The translations under genes were made by a program, and so were the position numbers. The notes beneath the pieces were generated by a model, which was not told where the DNA came from, did not search any database, and saw nothing but the letters and a program-made list of their open reading frames with translations. A DNA stretch of 18,320 nt, from contig URVW01000044.1 in assembly GCA_900551435.1 (NCBI GenBank), positions 1 to 18,320 of the forward strand, in the 5' to 3' direction. Within the stretch, counting starts at the first letter, position 1. Every line of letters begins with the position of its first letter. This document shows, piece after piece, positions 1 to 7,935 of this stretch. The stretch comes from an uncultured Faecalibacterium sp. Lineage in GTDB: Bacteria > Bacillota > Clostridia > Oscillospirales > Ruminococcaceae.

Positions 1-8
1 GTGGCGGG

Positions 9-79
9 AAAGTTTCCGGCATAGCGCAAAGGCGTCCCCTTGGGGGAGCTGGCGAGCGTAGCGAGCCTGAGGGGGTGAG
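9..79 (+). repeat. Interspersed palindromic repeat, copy A
   Basis: The unit begins with AAAGTTTCCGGCA (9-21), runs into a hairpin CCCC-TT-GGGG, then AGCTGGC, a second short variable arm, and ends CCTGAGGGGGTGAG. The same architecture occurs at 4468-4541 (minus) and 4575-4628 (plus), with different stem bases but the same AGCTGGC...TGA-GGG frame. No open frame is associated with it. It sits just beyond the terminator of the RND exporter gene. It is probably a REP/MITE-like dispersed element. Confidence 0.65.
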
Positions 80-100
80 TTTTGCAAAGTGACTACAATA

Positions 101-142
101 CCAAAAAGCGCCCCGCACTTCCGGTGGAAATGCGGGGCGCTT
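101..142 (-). terminator. Terminator of the RND exporter gene
   Basis: A perfect 12-bp stem (AAGCGCCCCGCA at 106-117 with its complement at 131-142) encloses a 13-nt loop. Read on the minus strand the stem is followed by TTTTTGG. It lies about 20 nt after the stop codon of the exporter gene, as expected for an intrinsic terminator. Confidence 0.85.
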
Positions 143-163
143 GGTTATTACGGGCTGTACGCC

Positions 164-3100
164 TTATGCTTCCGGCTGGGGCTGTGCCGCAGAGGACTGG
201 GCGGCAATGAACTCGGCGGCATCGTCCGGGATGTCGTCCAAATCCTCGTCGCTGCCAATGTCCACATTGAGCGGCGGCTTCTTGAACAGGATATCGTACA
301 AAATAGGCACGATATACAGGGTCATCAGGGTGGCGTAGCTCAGGCCGCAGATGATGACGATGGCCATGCCGCTCATCAGCTGGCTTGCCATATCGTTGCT
401 GAACACCATTTGCAGCATGGCCAGCACGGTGGTCAGGGTGGTCATCAGGATGGGGCGCATACGGGTCTTGCCGGTGGCTACCAGCGCGGCACGGCGCTCC
501 ATGCCGCCGATGCGCAGCTGGTTGGCGTAGTCCACGAACACGATGCCGTTGTTGACGACCGTGCCCATCAGCACGATAAATCCCATCATAGAGATCATGG
601 TCAGCTGCTGGCCGGTGAGCAGCAAGCCCAGCAGACCGCCGGTAAAGGCCAGCGGCACGGTGAACAACACGATGAAGGGGGACAGCAGGCTCTGGAACTG
701 TGCCACCATGACAAGGTACACAAAGGGCAGGGCCAGTGCCATCCACTGGATCATCTCATTGGTCATATAGTTGACGTTGTCGCTCTCGCCGCCCATGGAG
801 AAGGAGCAGCCTTCCGGCATCTCGTCGGTGAGGGCAAAGGCATCCAGTGCCTTTTTCACTGCACGCGCCTGCACCGTGGTGTTGTAGCCCGGGGCAGTCT
901 CGGCGGTGACGGTGACGAACTGGTTCCGGTTCTCACTCACGATGGAATCCGGTGCGGTGCCGGTGGTCCAGCTGGCGATATCCGACAGCTTGCAGGTTCC
1001 GGTGGCGGTGGTGCCGTCTGCGGACATGACGGTGGTCTCAAAGGTCATGTCCATCATATTTTCCTTGGTCAGCGGGTCCAGATTGTTGCTGATCTGCACA
1101 TCCATGGTGGTGCCGTCCACGGTAACAGGGGTCTGCGCCGTGGTGGTGGTGGTCAGCTTTGCCGCGATCTGCTGGTACACCTGCGCAACGGTCAGGCCGT
1201 TGGCGCGCACCTTGTCGCGGTCCACCTGCAGGATGATGGTGGAATCGCCCGCGCCCAGACCGTTAGTGGCGTTCTGGAAGCCATCGGTGCTGTTCACGAT
1301 GTCAATGACCTTCTCGGACAGGGCGGTCAAGGTCTCGGCATCGGTGCCGTAGATCTTGATGGTCAGGCCAGTGACCAACTGGCTGGTCAGGTCGTCGGTC
1401 ATGCCGTACTGCTGAACAGTAGCGGTGCAGTCCGCAACTCCGGCCACGGCTTCCTCCATGGCCTTGCAGGCGGCATCGATCTTGGAGGAGGAGAGCTCCT
1501 CGTTGAGCTTGACGTTGATCTTATACTTGCCGTAGCCGTTGGCGGCGTTCAGCAGGTCGGTGATGGTGGAAGGCAGGCCAAGGTTGGAGACATCCATGCC
1601 CGCCACGGTGTTATCGGGGGTAATGCCTACCTCCTCCACGCCGTCCACGGCCATCACGGCCTGTACCACCTTGCCGGCCACATCATAGGATTCCTCCTGC
1701 GAGAGGGTATCGGTGGTGGAAAGGGTGATCATAGCCTCGTTGCTGGTGCTGGTGGGCAGCAGCTCAATGCCCATGGAGAACACCCGCCAGCAGCAGAACA
1801 CCAGCAGCAGCACGGCAGCAGCCAGCGGCACAAAGCGCTTCTGCAAGGCCTTTTCCAAGCTGCGTCCGTAGGCGTCCTGGATTTTATCGAACCATGCCAG
1901 CTTTTTGGGCTTGGAATTCTTCAGCACGGTAGCCGAAGCGGCGGGCACCACGGTCAGTGCCACGATGAGGGAAGCCATCAGGCAGTAGCCGATGCACAGG
2001 GACATGGGGCCCATCAAGCTGCGAATGAGGCTGGCAGAGAACACCGCCGGAAGGAACACGCACACTGAGGTAAGGGTAGAGGCCACAACAGACATACCCA
2101 CCTGACGCGCACCCTGCACCGCAGCGCGGGCGGCGGGCACGCCGCGGCCGCGCAGACGGTAGATGTTCTCGATGACGACCACCGAGTTATCCACCAGCAT
2201 ACCGATACCCAGCGAAAGGCCGGCCAGCGTCATGACGTTCAGGTCCAGCCCGGTGAAGTACATCAGCACCACGGCGAACAGCACCGACAGAGGGATACTG
2301 ATGCCGACCACCAGCGTAGGCTTGACGTCCTTCAGGAAGATGGCCAGCACGATGATAGCCAGTGCGGCACCCACCAGCATACTGGTGAGAATGCTCTTGA
2401 TCAGGATGCTGATGTAGTTGCCCTGATTGGACAGCACCACAACGTGCAGACCCTCATACTGGGCTTCCAGTTCCTTGAAAGCATCCAGACAGTTGGCAGA
2501 AACGTCACCTGCGCTGGAACTTTCGTCCTTATAAATTTTCAGCACCGAAGCCTGTTCGCCGTTCAGGCGGGTATAGCTGTCGGCGGCGTTGTCGATGACT
2601 TCCACATCTGCCACATCGGAAAGGCGCACGTCGCCGTAGCCCTCCACATGGAGCAGCAGTGCGCCGCGGATATCGTCCACACTGTCGTATTCTTCGCCCA
2701 CCTTCAGCAGCCATGAGGTGCCGTTTTCGTCCTTGACGTAACCGGCGGGCATAGAGAAGTTCTGCGCGTAGATCAGGGTGGAAAGGGTATTGATGTCCAG
2801 CTGCTTGGTCACATCGGCGCTGGCAAGCGCCTTTTCCTTGGCGGCCTCGTACTGGAGCTTGGCCTCGCTGAGCTGCTTTTCGTACTCGTTCAGCATCTCG
2901 CGGGCCTCAGTAAACTGCATATAGGCAGCCAGTTGCTGCTGGGTAAAGCTGCCCAGTGCCTTGGAGAACTCGCTCATCATGCCGGGCACGTTGTCCATGG
3001 CCTTGATGGTATCGTCCAGCGTCTTATAGATGACGTTCAGACTCTCCTGCAGCTGCAGCTCGTTTGCCAGATCCTCAGCACCCTCGCCCTGCGTGCCCGT

Positions 3101-4108
3101 CTCGGTATTAATACGCTGCTGCAAGGTCTGCAAAGCAGTGGAAAGCTTATCGGTGATGCTGCGCAGTTCCGAGACGATTTCGATCAAAGAGTCGATATCC
3201 CGCATACCGGTGTTGTTGAACTTGTCCAGCACCCTCTGCAGACCGGTCTGCACCTCGATGAGTGCCTGCTGCACCTCGGGCTCCTTGACCACTGCGATCA
3301 GGTTGTTGACGCTTTGCAGCAGTGCCTCAGCCTGCTTGCGCACCACCTCTACGGCATCGCCGACCTCAGAGCTCAAGGTGCCCATGACAGAGTTGGACAC
3401 GGTGTTGCCGAAGTTTTTGAACTGCTTATCGTATTCTGCGCGGCCGGCCTCGATCTTTGCCTCGGCCTCCTCCAGCTGGGCGTGCGCTGCTTCCAACTGG
3501 GTGTCGATGAGCTCCATCAGCTTTTCGTTGATGGCATCCACCTTTTCCTGATTCAGCTGCACCTGTACCAGCTGCTCCACAAGGCCGCTGGCGGATACAC
3601 TGGACACGCCGCCCTTGCGCTGGACGTAGGGGGTCATGGTGTTCTTGATGAAATCAGAAAGGTCGTACACAGAACTGCCCTCGCGGCTGACAGCCACAGT
3701 CATAAAGGCGTTCATGTTCATGCTGTACTGCACGATAGAAGGGGTCAGTGCGGTTTCTGGCAGGTCGCTTTTGGCCTGATCCAGCTTGTTGGACACCTGC
3801 ACCAGTGCACTGTTCATATCCGTGTCATCCACGAACTGCATCAGCAGCAAGCTGTAATTTTCAGCCGAGGTAGCGGTGATATTTTCCACCCCGGGCACCG
3901 TGAGCGCATTTTGCAGCACGTCCGAGACCTCCGTCTCCACACGCTCCGGGCTGGCACCGGGGTACACGGTGACCACCATCAGATACGGCGTGCTGACATC
4001 CGGCAGCAGGTTCGTTTTCATCTTGGTGATCGACACAAAGCCGAGCATCAGCACCATGATGACCGCAACCAGCACCGTAAATGGTTTTTTGACACTGAAT
4101 TTTTCCAT
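164..4108 (-). CDS. RND-family efflux transporter (AcrB/SwrC type) with a coiled-coil insertion
   Basis: This 1314-residue protein has the RND permease plan. There is an N-terminal membrane helix (about 11-30), a first extracytoplasmic porter domain, helices 2-6 from about 567, a second large extracytoplasmic domain, and helices 8-12 near the C-terminus. The helix-4 signature GMLVDNSVVVIEN (636-648) keeps one proton-relay aspartate (D640). The helix-10 motif GTVVNNGIVF (from about 1182) has Asn where AcrB has Lys940. Residues about 186-435 are a Gln/Glu/Lys/Leu-rich, mostly helical insertion with heptad character, so the protein is longer than AcrB (about 1050). The C-terminal tail is acidic. 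The start follows TAGGAAAAG. No adaptor (HlyD-type) gene lies beside it. Export of lipophilic compounds by proton antiport is the family role; the substrate is unknown. Confidence 0.93.
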   Translation of the reverse strand: MEKFSVKKPFTVLVAVIMVLMLGFVSITKMKTNLLPDVSTPYLMVVTVYPGASPERVETEVSDVLQNALTVPGVENITATSAENYSLLLMQFVDDTDMNSALVQVSNKLDQAKSDLPETALTPSIVQYSMNMNAFMTVAVSREGSSVYDLSDFIKNTMTPYVQRKGGVSSVSASGLVEQLVQVQLNQEKVDAINEKLMELIDTQLEAAHAQLEEAEAKIEAGRAEYDKQFKNFGNTVSNSVMGTLSSEVGDAVEVVRKQAEALLQSVNNLIAVVKEPEVQQALIEVQTGLQRVLDKFNNTGMRDIDSLIEIVSELRSITDKLSTALQTLQQRINTETGTQGEGAEDLANELQLQESLNVIYKTLDDTIKAMDNVPGMMSEFSKALGSFTQQQLAAYMQFTEAREMLNEYEKQLSEAKLQYEAAKEKALASADVTKQLDINTLSTLIYAQNFSMPAGYVKDENGTSWLLKVGEEYDSVDDIRGALLLHVEGYGDVRLSDVADVEVIDNAADSYTRLNGEQASVLKIYKDESSSAGDVSANCLDAFKELEAQYEGLHVVVLSNQGNYISILIKSILTSMLVGAALAIIVLAIFLKDVKPTLVVGISIPLSVLFAVVLMYFTGLDLNVMTLAGLSLGIGMLVDNSVVVIENIYRLRGRGVPAARAAVQGARQVGMSVVASTLTSVCVFLPAVFSASLIRSLMGPMSLCIGYCLMASLIVALTVVPAASATVLKNSKPKKLAWFDKIQDAYGRSLEKALQKRFVPLAAAVLLLVFCCWRVFSMGIELLPTSTSNEAMITLSTTDTLSQEESYDVAGKVVQAVMAVDGVEEVGITPDNTVAGMDVSNLGLPSTITDLLNAANGYGKYKINVKLNEELSSSKIDAACKAMEEAVAGVADCTATVQQYGMTDDLTSQLVTGLTIKIYGTDAETLTALSEKVIDIVNSTDGFQNATNGLGAGDSTIILQVDRDKVRANGLTVAQVYQQIAAKLTTTTTAQTPVTVDGTTMDVQISNNLDPLTKENMMDMTFETTVMSADGTTATGTCKLSDIASWTTGTAPDSIVSENRNQFVTVTAETAPGYNTTVQARAVKKALDAFALTDEMPEGCSFSMGGESDNVNYMTNEMIQWMALALPFVYLVMVAQFQSLLSPFIVLFTVPLAFTGGLLGLLLTGQQLTMISMMGFIVLMGTVVNNGIVFVDYANQLRIGGMERRAALVATGKTRMRPILMTTLTTVLAMLQMVFSNDMASQLMSGMAIVIICGLSYATLMTLYIVPILYDILFKKPPLNVDIGSDEDLDDIPDDAAEFIAAQSSAAQPQPEA

Positions 4109-4190
4109 CTTTTCCTACCGTTTCTCTGCCGCACCGCCCAGCGCAACAGTTCCTCCCTCTTTGTGGGGGCAATGGGTTCCTAACATTCCT

Positions 4191-4218
4191 ATTATACACG
4201 CAAGGCGCGGGCTTTCAA
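4191..4218 (-). promoter_or_regulatory. Promoter of the RND exporter gene
   Basis: On the minus strand TTGAAA (4213-4218), a 16-bp spacer and a perfect TATAAT (4191-4196) precede a leader of about 75 nt. No operator palindrome is obvious around it. Confidence 0.7.
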
Positions 4219-4467
4219 TAGCGGGGCGGCGAATCTTTTGCGAAAGTTCTGTCAAAATCTGCGAAACGCACAACTTTGCCGCCCCAAAACCGGCAGTCTG
4301 CCTTTGTTCCTCTCCTCTGCCGCCGGACAGAATTCCGACACCTTTTCCACACTGCATACGGTTGAGCGGGGGGAATTGTTGCAGGGGAGGGAAAAAATTG
4401 GGGATGTACCCCTTCCGTCATCGCCTGCGTAGCGCCGGATGAGGGGTAACACCCGTTAGCCCCGTGC

Positions 4468-4541
4468 GCCCTCTCAGTCAAGCCCTGTCGGGCTTGCCAG
4501 CTCTCCCAAAGGGAGAGCCAAGAGCACTGCCGGAAACTTTC
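4468..4541 (-). repeat. Interspersed palindromic repeat, copy B
   Basis: On the minus strand this copy starts with AAAGTTTCCGGCA as copy A does. It continues with hairpin CTCTCCC-TTT-GGGAGAG, AGCTGGC, hairpin AAGCCC-GACA-GGGCTT, then TGAGAGGGC. Stem bases differ from copies A and C but pairing is kept, which supports a folded DNA or RNA element. It faces copy C. Confidence 0.7.
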
Positions 4542-4574
4542 TCATTACACCTAACACTTTAGCAATGAACCTTA

Positions 4575-4628
4575 CGGCTTGGCTCCCCCTTTGGGGGAGC
4601 TGGCGCGGGAGCGCCTGAGAGGGCGAGC
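4575..4628 (+). repeat. Interspersed palindromic repeat, copy C
   Basis: Hairpin CTCCCCC-TTT-GGGGGAG is followed by AGCTGGC's equivalent, hairpin GGCGC-GGGA-GCGCC and TGAGAGGGCGAG. It lies 35 bp from copy B in opposite orientation, so the two together form a larger imperfect inverted repeat. It ends about 50 bp before the ricT promoter. Confidence 0.7.
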
Positions 4629-4676
4629 CCATCCCCCAAAGACTTTTCTTTTTGCATAGAAATGTGCTTTTGATTA

Positions 4677-4685
4677 TGGTATACT
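4677..4685 (+). promoter_or_regulatory. Extended -10 promoter of ricT
   Basis: TGGTATACT is an extended -10 element (TG-n-TATACT). No good -35 lies 16-18 bp upstream; TTGCAT at 4652-4657 is too far. The predicted leader of about 55 nt contains a small GCCCC-TTTT-GGGGGC hairpin before the start codon. Confidence 0.55.
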
Positions 4686-4747
4686 AACAGTAGACTGAAA
4701 AAGTTGCCCCTTTTGGGGGCTTATCCGATACAAAAACGAGGAACACT

Positions 4748-5686
4748 ATGAAAAAAGTCATTTCGGTCCGTTTTAAGGAAAACGGCAAAAGCTATTATTT
4801 TGATCCCGGCGATGCTGCTATCCACACCGGGGAATACGTTATTGTGGAAACTGCCCGCGGCGTGGAGTGCGGCGAGGTGGTGCAGGGCGTGCGGGAGCTG
4901 GCGGATGCAGCCGTACCCAAGGCGCTGAAACCCATCACCCGCATGGCCGACAGCGTGGATATCCGCCGGATGCGCCAGAACCGCGAGGACGAAAAGCGCG
5001 CCTTCCACACCTGTCAGGAGTGCATCGCCCGCCATGGGCTGGAGATGAAGCTGGTAGAGGCCGAGTACACGCTGGACCGCTCCAAGATCATGTTCTACTT
5101 CACCGCCGACGGACGGGTGGACTTCCGGGAGCTGGTCAAGGATCTGGCCGGCATCTTCCACACCCGCATCGAGCTGCGCCAGATCGGCGTGCGCGACGAG
5201 AGCAAGATGATCGGCGGTCTGGGCATCTGCGGTCAGCCCTTCTGTTGCAGCCGCTTTTTGAAGGATTTCCAGCCCGTTTCCATCAAGATGGCCAAGGAGC
5301 AGGGACTTTCGCTGAACCCCACCAAGATCAGCGGTGCCTGCGGCCGCCTGATGTGCTGCCTTGCCTACGAGGAGAGCGCCTACGAGTACCTGAACAGCAT
5401 CATGCCCATGGTGGGCAGCACGGTCCGCACCCCGGACGGCATCGGCACGGTGCTGGAAGTCAACCCCGTGTCCGGCTATCTGCGGGTCCGCTGCGGGACC
5501 GAGGCCCTGACGCCGCGCTATTATAAAGTGGGCGTCTGCGAATACCTCAGCGGCGGCAAGCGCGCCCCCCGCCGCCCCGATCCGGACGACGATTATTCCG
5601 GCGTGCGCAACCCCGCCCCGGTGGTCGCGGCATCGGATGCCAACGGCAACATGGGCTGTGGAAACTGCCCCAAAAAGGAGAAATAA
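4748..5686 (+). CDS. ricT: PSP1-domain protein RicT (YaaT)
   Basis: The 312-residue protein matches the PSP1/YaaT family. Its core carries the two hallmark cysteine clusters, GICGQPFCCSRF (C161, C166, C167) and GACGRLMCC (C198, C203, C204). In Bacillus, RicT joins RicA and RicF in an iron-sulfur complex that stimulates RNase Y-dependent mRNA maturation and affects competence and sporulation phosphorelay. That role is transferred from the family. The last 50 residues are a charged, probably disordered tail ending in a further CxxC pair (C304, C307), which could be an extra metal ligand. In Bacillus, yaaT lies between holB and yabA; here trmN6 and rsmI follow after a ferredoxin gene, and holB lies 7 kb away. 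Confidence 0.93.
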   Translation: MKKVISVRFKENGKSYYFDPGDAAIHTGEYVIVETARGVECGEVVQGVRELADAAVPKALKPITRMADSVDIRRMRQNREDEKRAFHTCQECIARHGLEMKLVEAEYTLDRSKIMFYFTADGRVDFRELVKDLAGIFHTRIELRQIGVRDESKMIGGLGICGQPFCCSRFLKDFQPVSIKMAKEQGLSLNPTKISGACGRLMCCLAYEESAYEYLNSIMPMVGSTVRTPDGIGTVLEVNPVSGYLRVRCGTEALTPRYYKVGVCEYLSGGKRAPRRPDPDDDYSGVRNPAPVVAASDANGNMGCGNCPKKEK

Positions 5687-5705
5687 TTCCTAGAAAAATA
5701 GTAGA

Positions 5706-5754
5706 GAATCGCGGTGGTTAGTCTGCTAAAACTAACCCTTCTTCGTGATTTTTG
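5706..5754 (+). terminator. Possible terminator of ricT
   Basis: GGTTAGT (5716-5722) pairs with ACTAACC around an 8-nt loop. The flanks AATCGCG and CGTGATT can extend the stem, ending in a short run of T. The U-tract is weak. Confidence 0.45.
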
Positions 5755-5850
5755 CCAAAAATCTCCCTCAATTTTCCCTGAAAGTTAGCCTTTGCTTTTG
5801 TGCAACCCAACAAAAAAACAAAAAAGCTCTTTTTGCAGGAACGGTTAGTC

Positions 5851-5879
5851 TTGCCTTTTTATTTTCGGTTTGCTAGAAT
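5851..5879 (+). promoter_or_regulatory. Strong promoter of the ferredoxin gene
   Basis: TTGCCT (5851-5856), a 17-bp spacer and TAGAAT (5874-5879) with an upstream TG (extended -10) form a near-consensus housekeeping promoter. It predicts a leader of about 88 nt. The leader contains a 9-bp hairpin, GGAGAGGCT (5899-5907) with GGCTTCTCC (5929-5937), which may stabilise the mRNA. Confidence 0.75.
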
Positions 5880-5973
5880 GCAGTCAAGGAAGAATTCCGG
5901 AGAGGCTGGCTGGTACCGTGCGAGGGCAGGCTTCTCCTAAACATTGGCACGGGAAATAAAGGAGAGTTTTATT

Positions 5974-6144
5974 ATGGCACACAAGGTTTCTGACGCATGT
6001 GTTGGCTGCGGCGCTTGCGAGGGCGCTTGCCCCGTTGGTGCAGTCGCTATTGATGGCGGCGTTGCAGTTGTGAACGCAGACGCTTGCATCGATTGCGGCG
6101 CTTGCGAGGGCGCTTGCCCCACCGGTGCTATCACCGCTGAATAA
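5974..6144 (+). CDS. 2x[4Fe-4S] ferredoxin, clostridial type
   Basis: This 56-residue protein has two CxxCxxCxxxC motifs (C9, C12, C15, C19 and C38, C41, C44, C48), the classical clostridial ferredoxin carrying two [4Fe-4S] clusters. It is a soluble one-electron carrier, and the pyruvate:ferredoxin oxidoreductase encoded at the right edge is a natural partner. The ATG at 5974 is chosen over one 30 nt upstream because AAAGGAGAG sits 8-10 nt before it and the protein then begins MAHKV, the usual ferredoxin N-terminus. The two halves share an identical 27-nt block (6007-6033 and 6094-6120). A strong promoter and a strong terminator make it a single-gene, probably highly expressed unit. Confidence 0.96.
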   Translation: MAHKVSDACVGCGACEGACPVGAVAIDGGVAVVNADACIDCGACEGACPTGAITAE

Positions 6145-6174
6145 GTTTCACGGCGATATCCGTAAAAACGCATC

Positions 6175-6218
6175 AAAAGCAGCAGACCTGTCAAAAGCGG
6201 GTCTGCTGCTTTTCTTTC
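6175..6218 (+). terminator. Terminator of the ferredoxin gene
   Basis: A 14-bp stem (AAAAGCAGCAGACC with its complement at 6200-6213) around an 11-nt loop is followed by CTTTC. It lies 30 nt after the ferredoxin stop. The A-rich left flank may let it work in both directions. Confidence 0.9.
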
Positions 6219-6278
6219 ATGCACAATTTTCCCGGAGATTCCGGCCCGATATTTTGGTAAAGGATGCAGGGTGCAGAT

Positions 6279-6950
6279 ATGGAACATTCCACCGAGATTT
6301 TGTATAATAAAACAGAAGTCTTTTGTTCGGCGGTCCACCGGTTCGGGTCGGACGCGCTGCTGCTGGCCCGCTTCTCGGAACCCAAACGCGCCCAGAAAGC
6401 CGCCGACCTGTGTTCCGGCTGCGGCATCGTCAGCTTGGAGTGGCACGACCGCGGCCACCGCGGCCCCTGCGCGGCCCTTGAGCTGCAGCCCGAAGCCAGC
6501 GCTCTGCTCTCCGAAGCGCTGGCACAGCAGGGCATCGACCACATCACGCCCTTCTGCACCGACCTGCGCACCTTCCGCGAGGGCGCGGGCAGCTTTGACC
6601 TGTGCGCGTGCAACCCGCCCTATTTCACGGCAGGATTCCAGAGCGCAGACCCGGCCCGGGCTACCGCGCGGCACGAGACGGACTGCACCTTGGAGGATGT
6701 CTGCCAGTGCGCGTTCCGGCTGCTCAAGGACGGCGGGCGGCTGTCGCTCTGCCACCGGCCTGAGCGGCTGGCCGAGGTTCTGGCCGTTCTGCGGGCCAAC
6801 CGCTTGGAGCCGAAACGGCTCGCCTTCGTGAAAAACCGCCCAGATGCCGCCCCGTGGCTCTTTCTGGTGGAAGCACAGAAGAACCGCAAAACGGGCTTGC
6901 GCATCGAGCCGGATGTGCTCATCTCGGCCGGAGCGGCCCTGTACGGTTAA
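6279..6950 (+). CDS. trmN6: tRNA1(Val) A37 N6-methyltransferase family protein (TrmN6/YabB)
   Basis: The 223-residue class I SAM-dependent methyltransferase has motif I as DLCSGCGIVSL (43-53) and the N6-adenine methyltransferase signature NPPYF (112-116). The N-terminus (SAVHRFGSDALLLARF) matches the FxxgtDAvLLa segment of the YabB/TrmN6 group. The family methylates A37 of a tRNA. The ATG at 6279 is preferred over 6264 because the AAAGG before 6264 abuts that codon, whereas AGGG lies about 7 nt before 6279; the SD is weak either way. The gene opens the trmN6-rsmI-yfcE-birA run, and the trmN6-rsmI pairing (yabB-yabC) is conserved in Firmicutes. Confidence 0.88.
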   Translation: MEHSTEILYNKTEVFCSAVHRFGSDALLLARFSEPKRAQKAADLCSGCGIVSLEWHDRGHRGPCAALELQPEASALLSEALAQQGIDHITPFCTDLRTFREGAGSFDLCACNPPYFTAGFQSADPARATARHETDCTLEDVCQCAFRLLKDGGRLSLCHRPERLAEVLAVLRANRLEPKRLAFVKNRPDAAPWLFLVEAQKNRKTGLRIEPDVLISAGAALYG

Positions 6951-7036
6951 ACTCTCCGTCTGCTTCGACGCCAGCGCCCGGTTCAGGGAGCTGGCGGCAT
7001 GACGGGAAAATCGATCAAACTCAGTTGGAGGTCTTT

Positions 7037-7873
7037 ATGGCTGGAACTTTATATATCGTCGCTACGCCCATCGGCAATCTGGACGACATGCCGCCCCGCG
7101 TGGCCGCTACCTTCGGCGCGGCGGATTTTATCGCTGCCGAGGACACCCGCGTGACCATGAAGCTGCTGAACTTCCTCGGCCTGAAAAAGCCGATGGTCAG
7201 CTACTATGAGCACGCATTGCAGAAGGGCGAGGGCATCCTGCGCCGCATCGAGGCGGGGGAGAACTGCGCGCTCTGCTCGGACGCCGGAATGCCCTGCGTC
7301 TCCGACCCCGGCGAGGTCATCGTCCGGGATGCGCTGGCACGCGGCATCAAGGTCGTGCCCGTTCCGGCAGCGTCGGCCTGTGTCACCGCGCTGGCCGTTT
7401 CGGGACAGGACACCTCCCGCTGGGTGTTCGAGGGCTTCCTGCCCGTGAACAAAAAGCAGAAGCGGGAGCGTCTGGCCGAACTGCAGGGTGAGAAGCGGAC
7501 CGTCATCTTCTACGAGGCGCCCCACAAGCTGCGCACCACGCTGGACGACCTGAACACTGCCTTCGGCCCGGACCGGAGCATCACCCTCTGCCGGGAGCTG
7601 ACCAAGCTCCATGAGGAGATCTGGAAGACCACCCTCGGCGAAGCACAGGCCCACTATGCGGAGAACGAGCCGCGCGGCGAATACGTTCTTGTCATGGCGG
7701 GAGCCTCGGTGGTCGAGGAAGAGGAGACGCTGACGCTGGAAGAAGCCGCTCAGCGCGCACTGGCCCTGACGAACGAGGGCTACGGCCCCACCGCTGCCGC
7801 CAAGGCCATGGCGCAGAGCACGCCGTATTCCAAGAGCGAGATCTACAAGCAGATGCTGGCCCTGCAGAGCTGA
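7037..7873 (+). CDS. rsmI: 16S rRNA (cytidine1402-2'-O)-methyltransferase RsmI
   Basis: The 278-residue tetrapyrrole-methylase-fold protein begins with the RsmI signature LYIVATPIGNLDD (5-17). It carries AAEDTR (33-38), SDAGMPCVSDPG (81-92), FEGFLP (131-136) and a later FYEAPHKL segment, all typical of RsmI. It 2'-O-methylates C1402 in the decoding centre of 16S rRNA. The ATG at 7037 is set by TTGGAGG 6 nt upstream. The 86-nt gap after trmN6 contains a 7-bp hairpin (CGCCAGC ... GCTGGCG) without a U-tract, so co-transcription is likely. Confidence 0.96.
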   Translation: MAGTLYIVATPIGNLDDMPPRVAATFGAADFIAAEDTRVTMKLLNFLGLKKPMVSYYEHALQKGEGILRRIEAGENCALCSDAGMPCVSDPGEVIVRDALARGIKVVPVPAASACVTALAVSGQDTSRWVFEGFLPVNKKQKRERLAELQGEKRTVIFYEAPHKLRTTLDDLNTAFGPDRSITLCRELTKLHEEIWKTTLGEAQAHYAENEPRGEYVLVMAGASVVEEEETLTLEEAAQRALALTNEGYGPTAAAKAMAQSTPYSKSEIYKQMLALQS

Positions 7874-7935
7874 CCGGCCGTTCTGCTTTTGTGTTAAATC
7901 GAAAAAAAGAATGTAATGGAGGAGGACTTTGTCCC

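Larger units (their letters stand above)
4219..4650. other. Gene-free stretch with repeats
   Basis: No convincing coding frame is present; the short open frames have no SD sequence and no recognisable product. It holds an imperfect inverted segment at about 4409-4445 (CCCCTTCCG ... CGGATGAGGGG) and the palindromic repeat copies B and C. The left part (4219-4400) shows nothing I can name. Confidence 0.6.

Noticed and set aside
89..2068. Long His/Gly-rich open frame on the plus strand opposite the RND exporter gene
   Set aside because: It lies wholly antisense to a well-supported transporter, has no recognisable domain, and its composition is what the GC-rich codon pattern of the other strand gives.
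5899..5937. T-box-like word CTGGTACCGTGCG in the ferredoxin leader
   Set aside because: It resembles the GGTGGTACCGCG T-box motif, but the leader is only about 88 nt, with no stem I, no terminator alternative and no amino-acid-related gene downstream.
6264..6278. Upstream ATG for the TrmN6 gene
   Set aside because: The purine run directly abuts it, leaving no SD spacing, and family similarity begins after the ATG at 6279.
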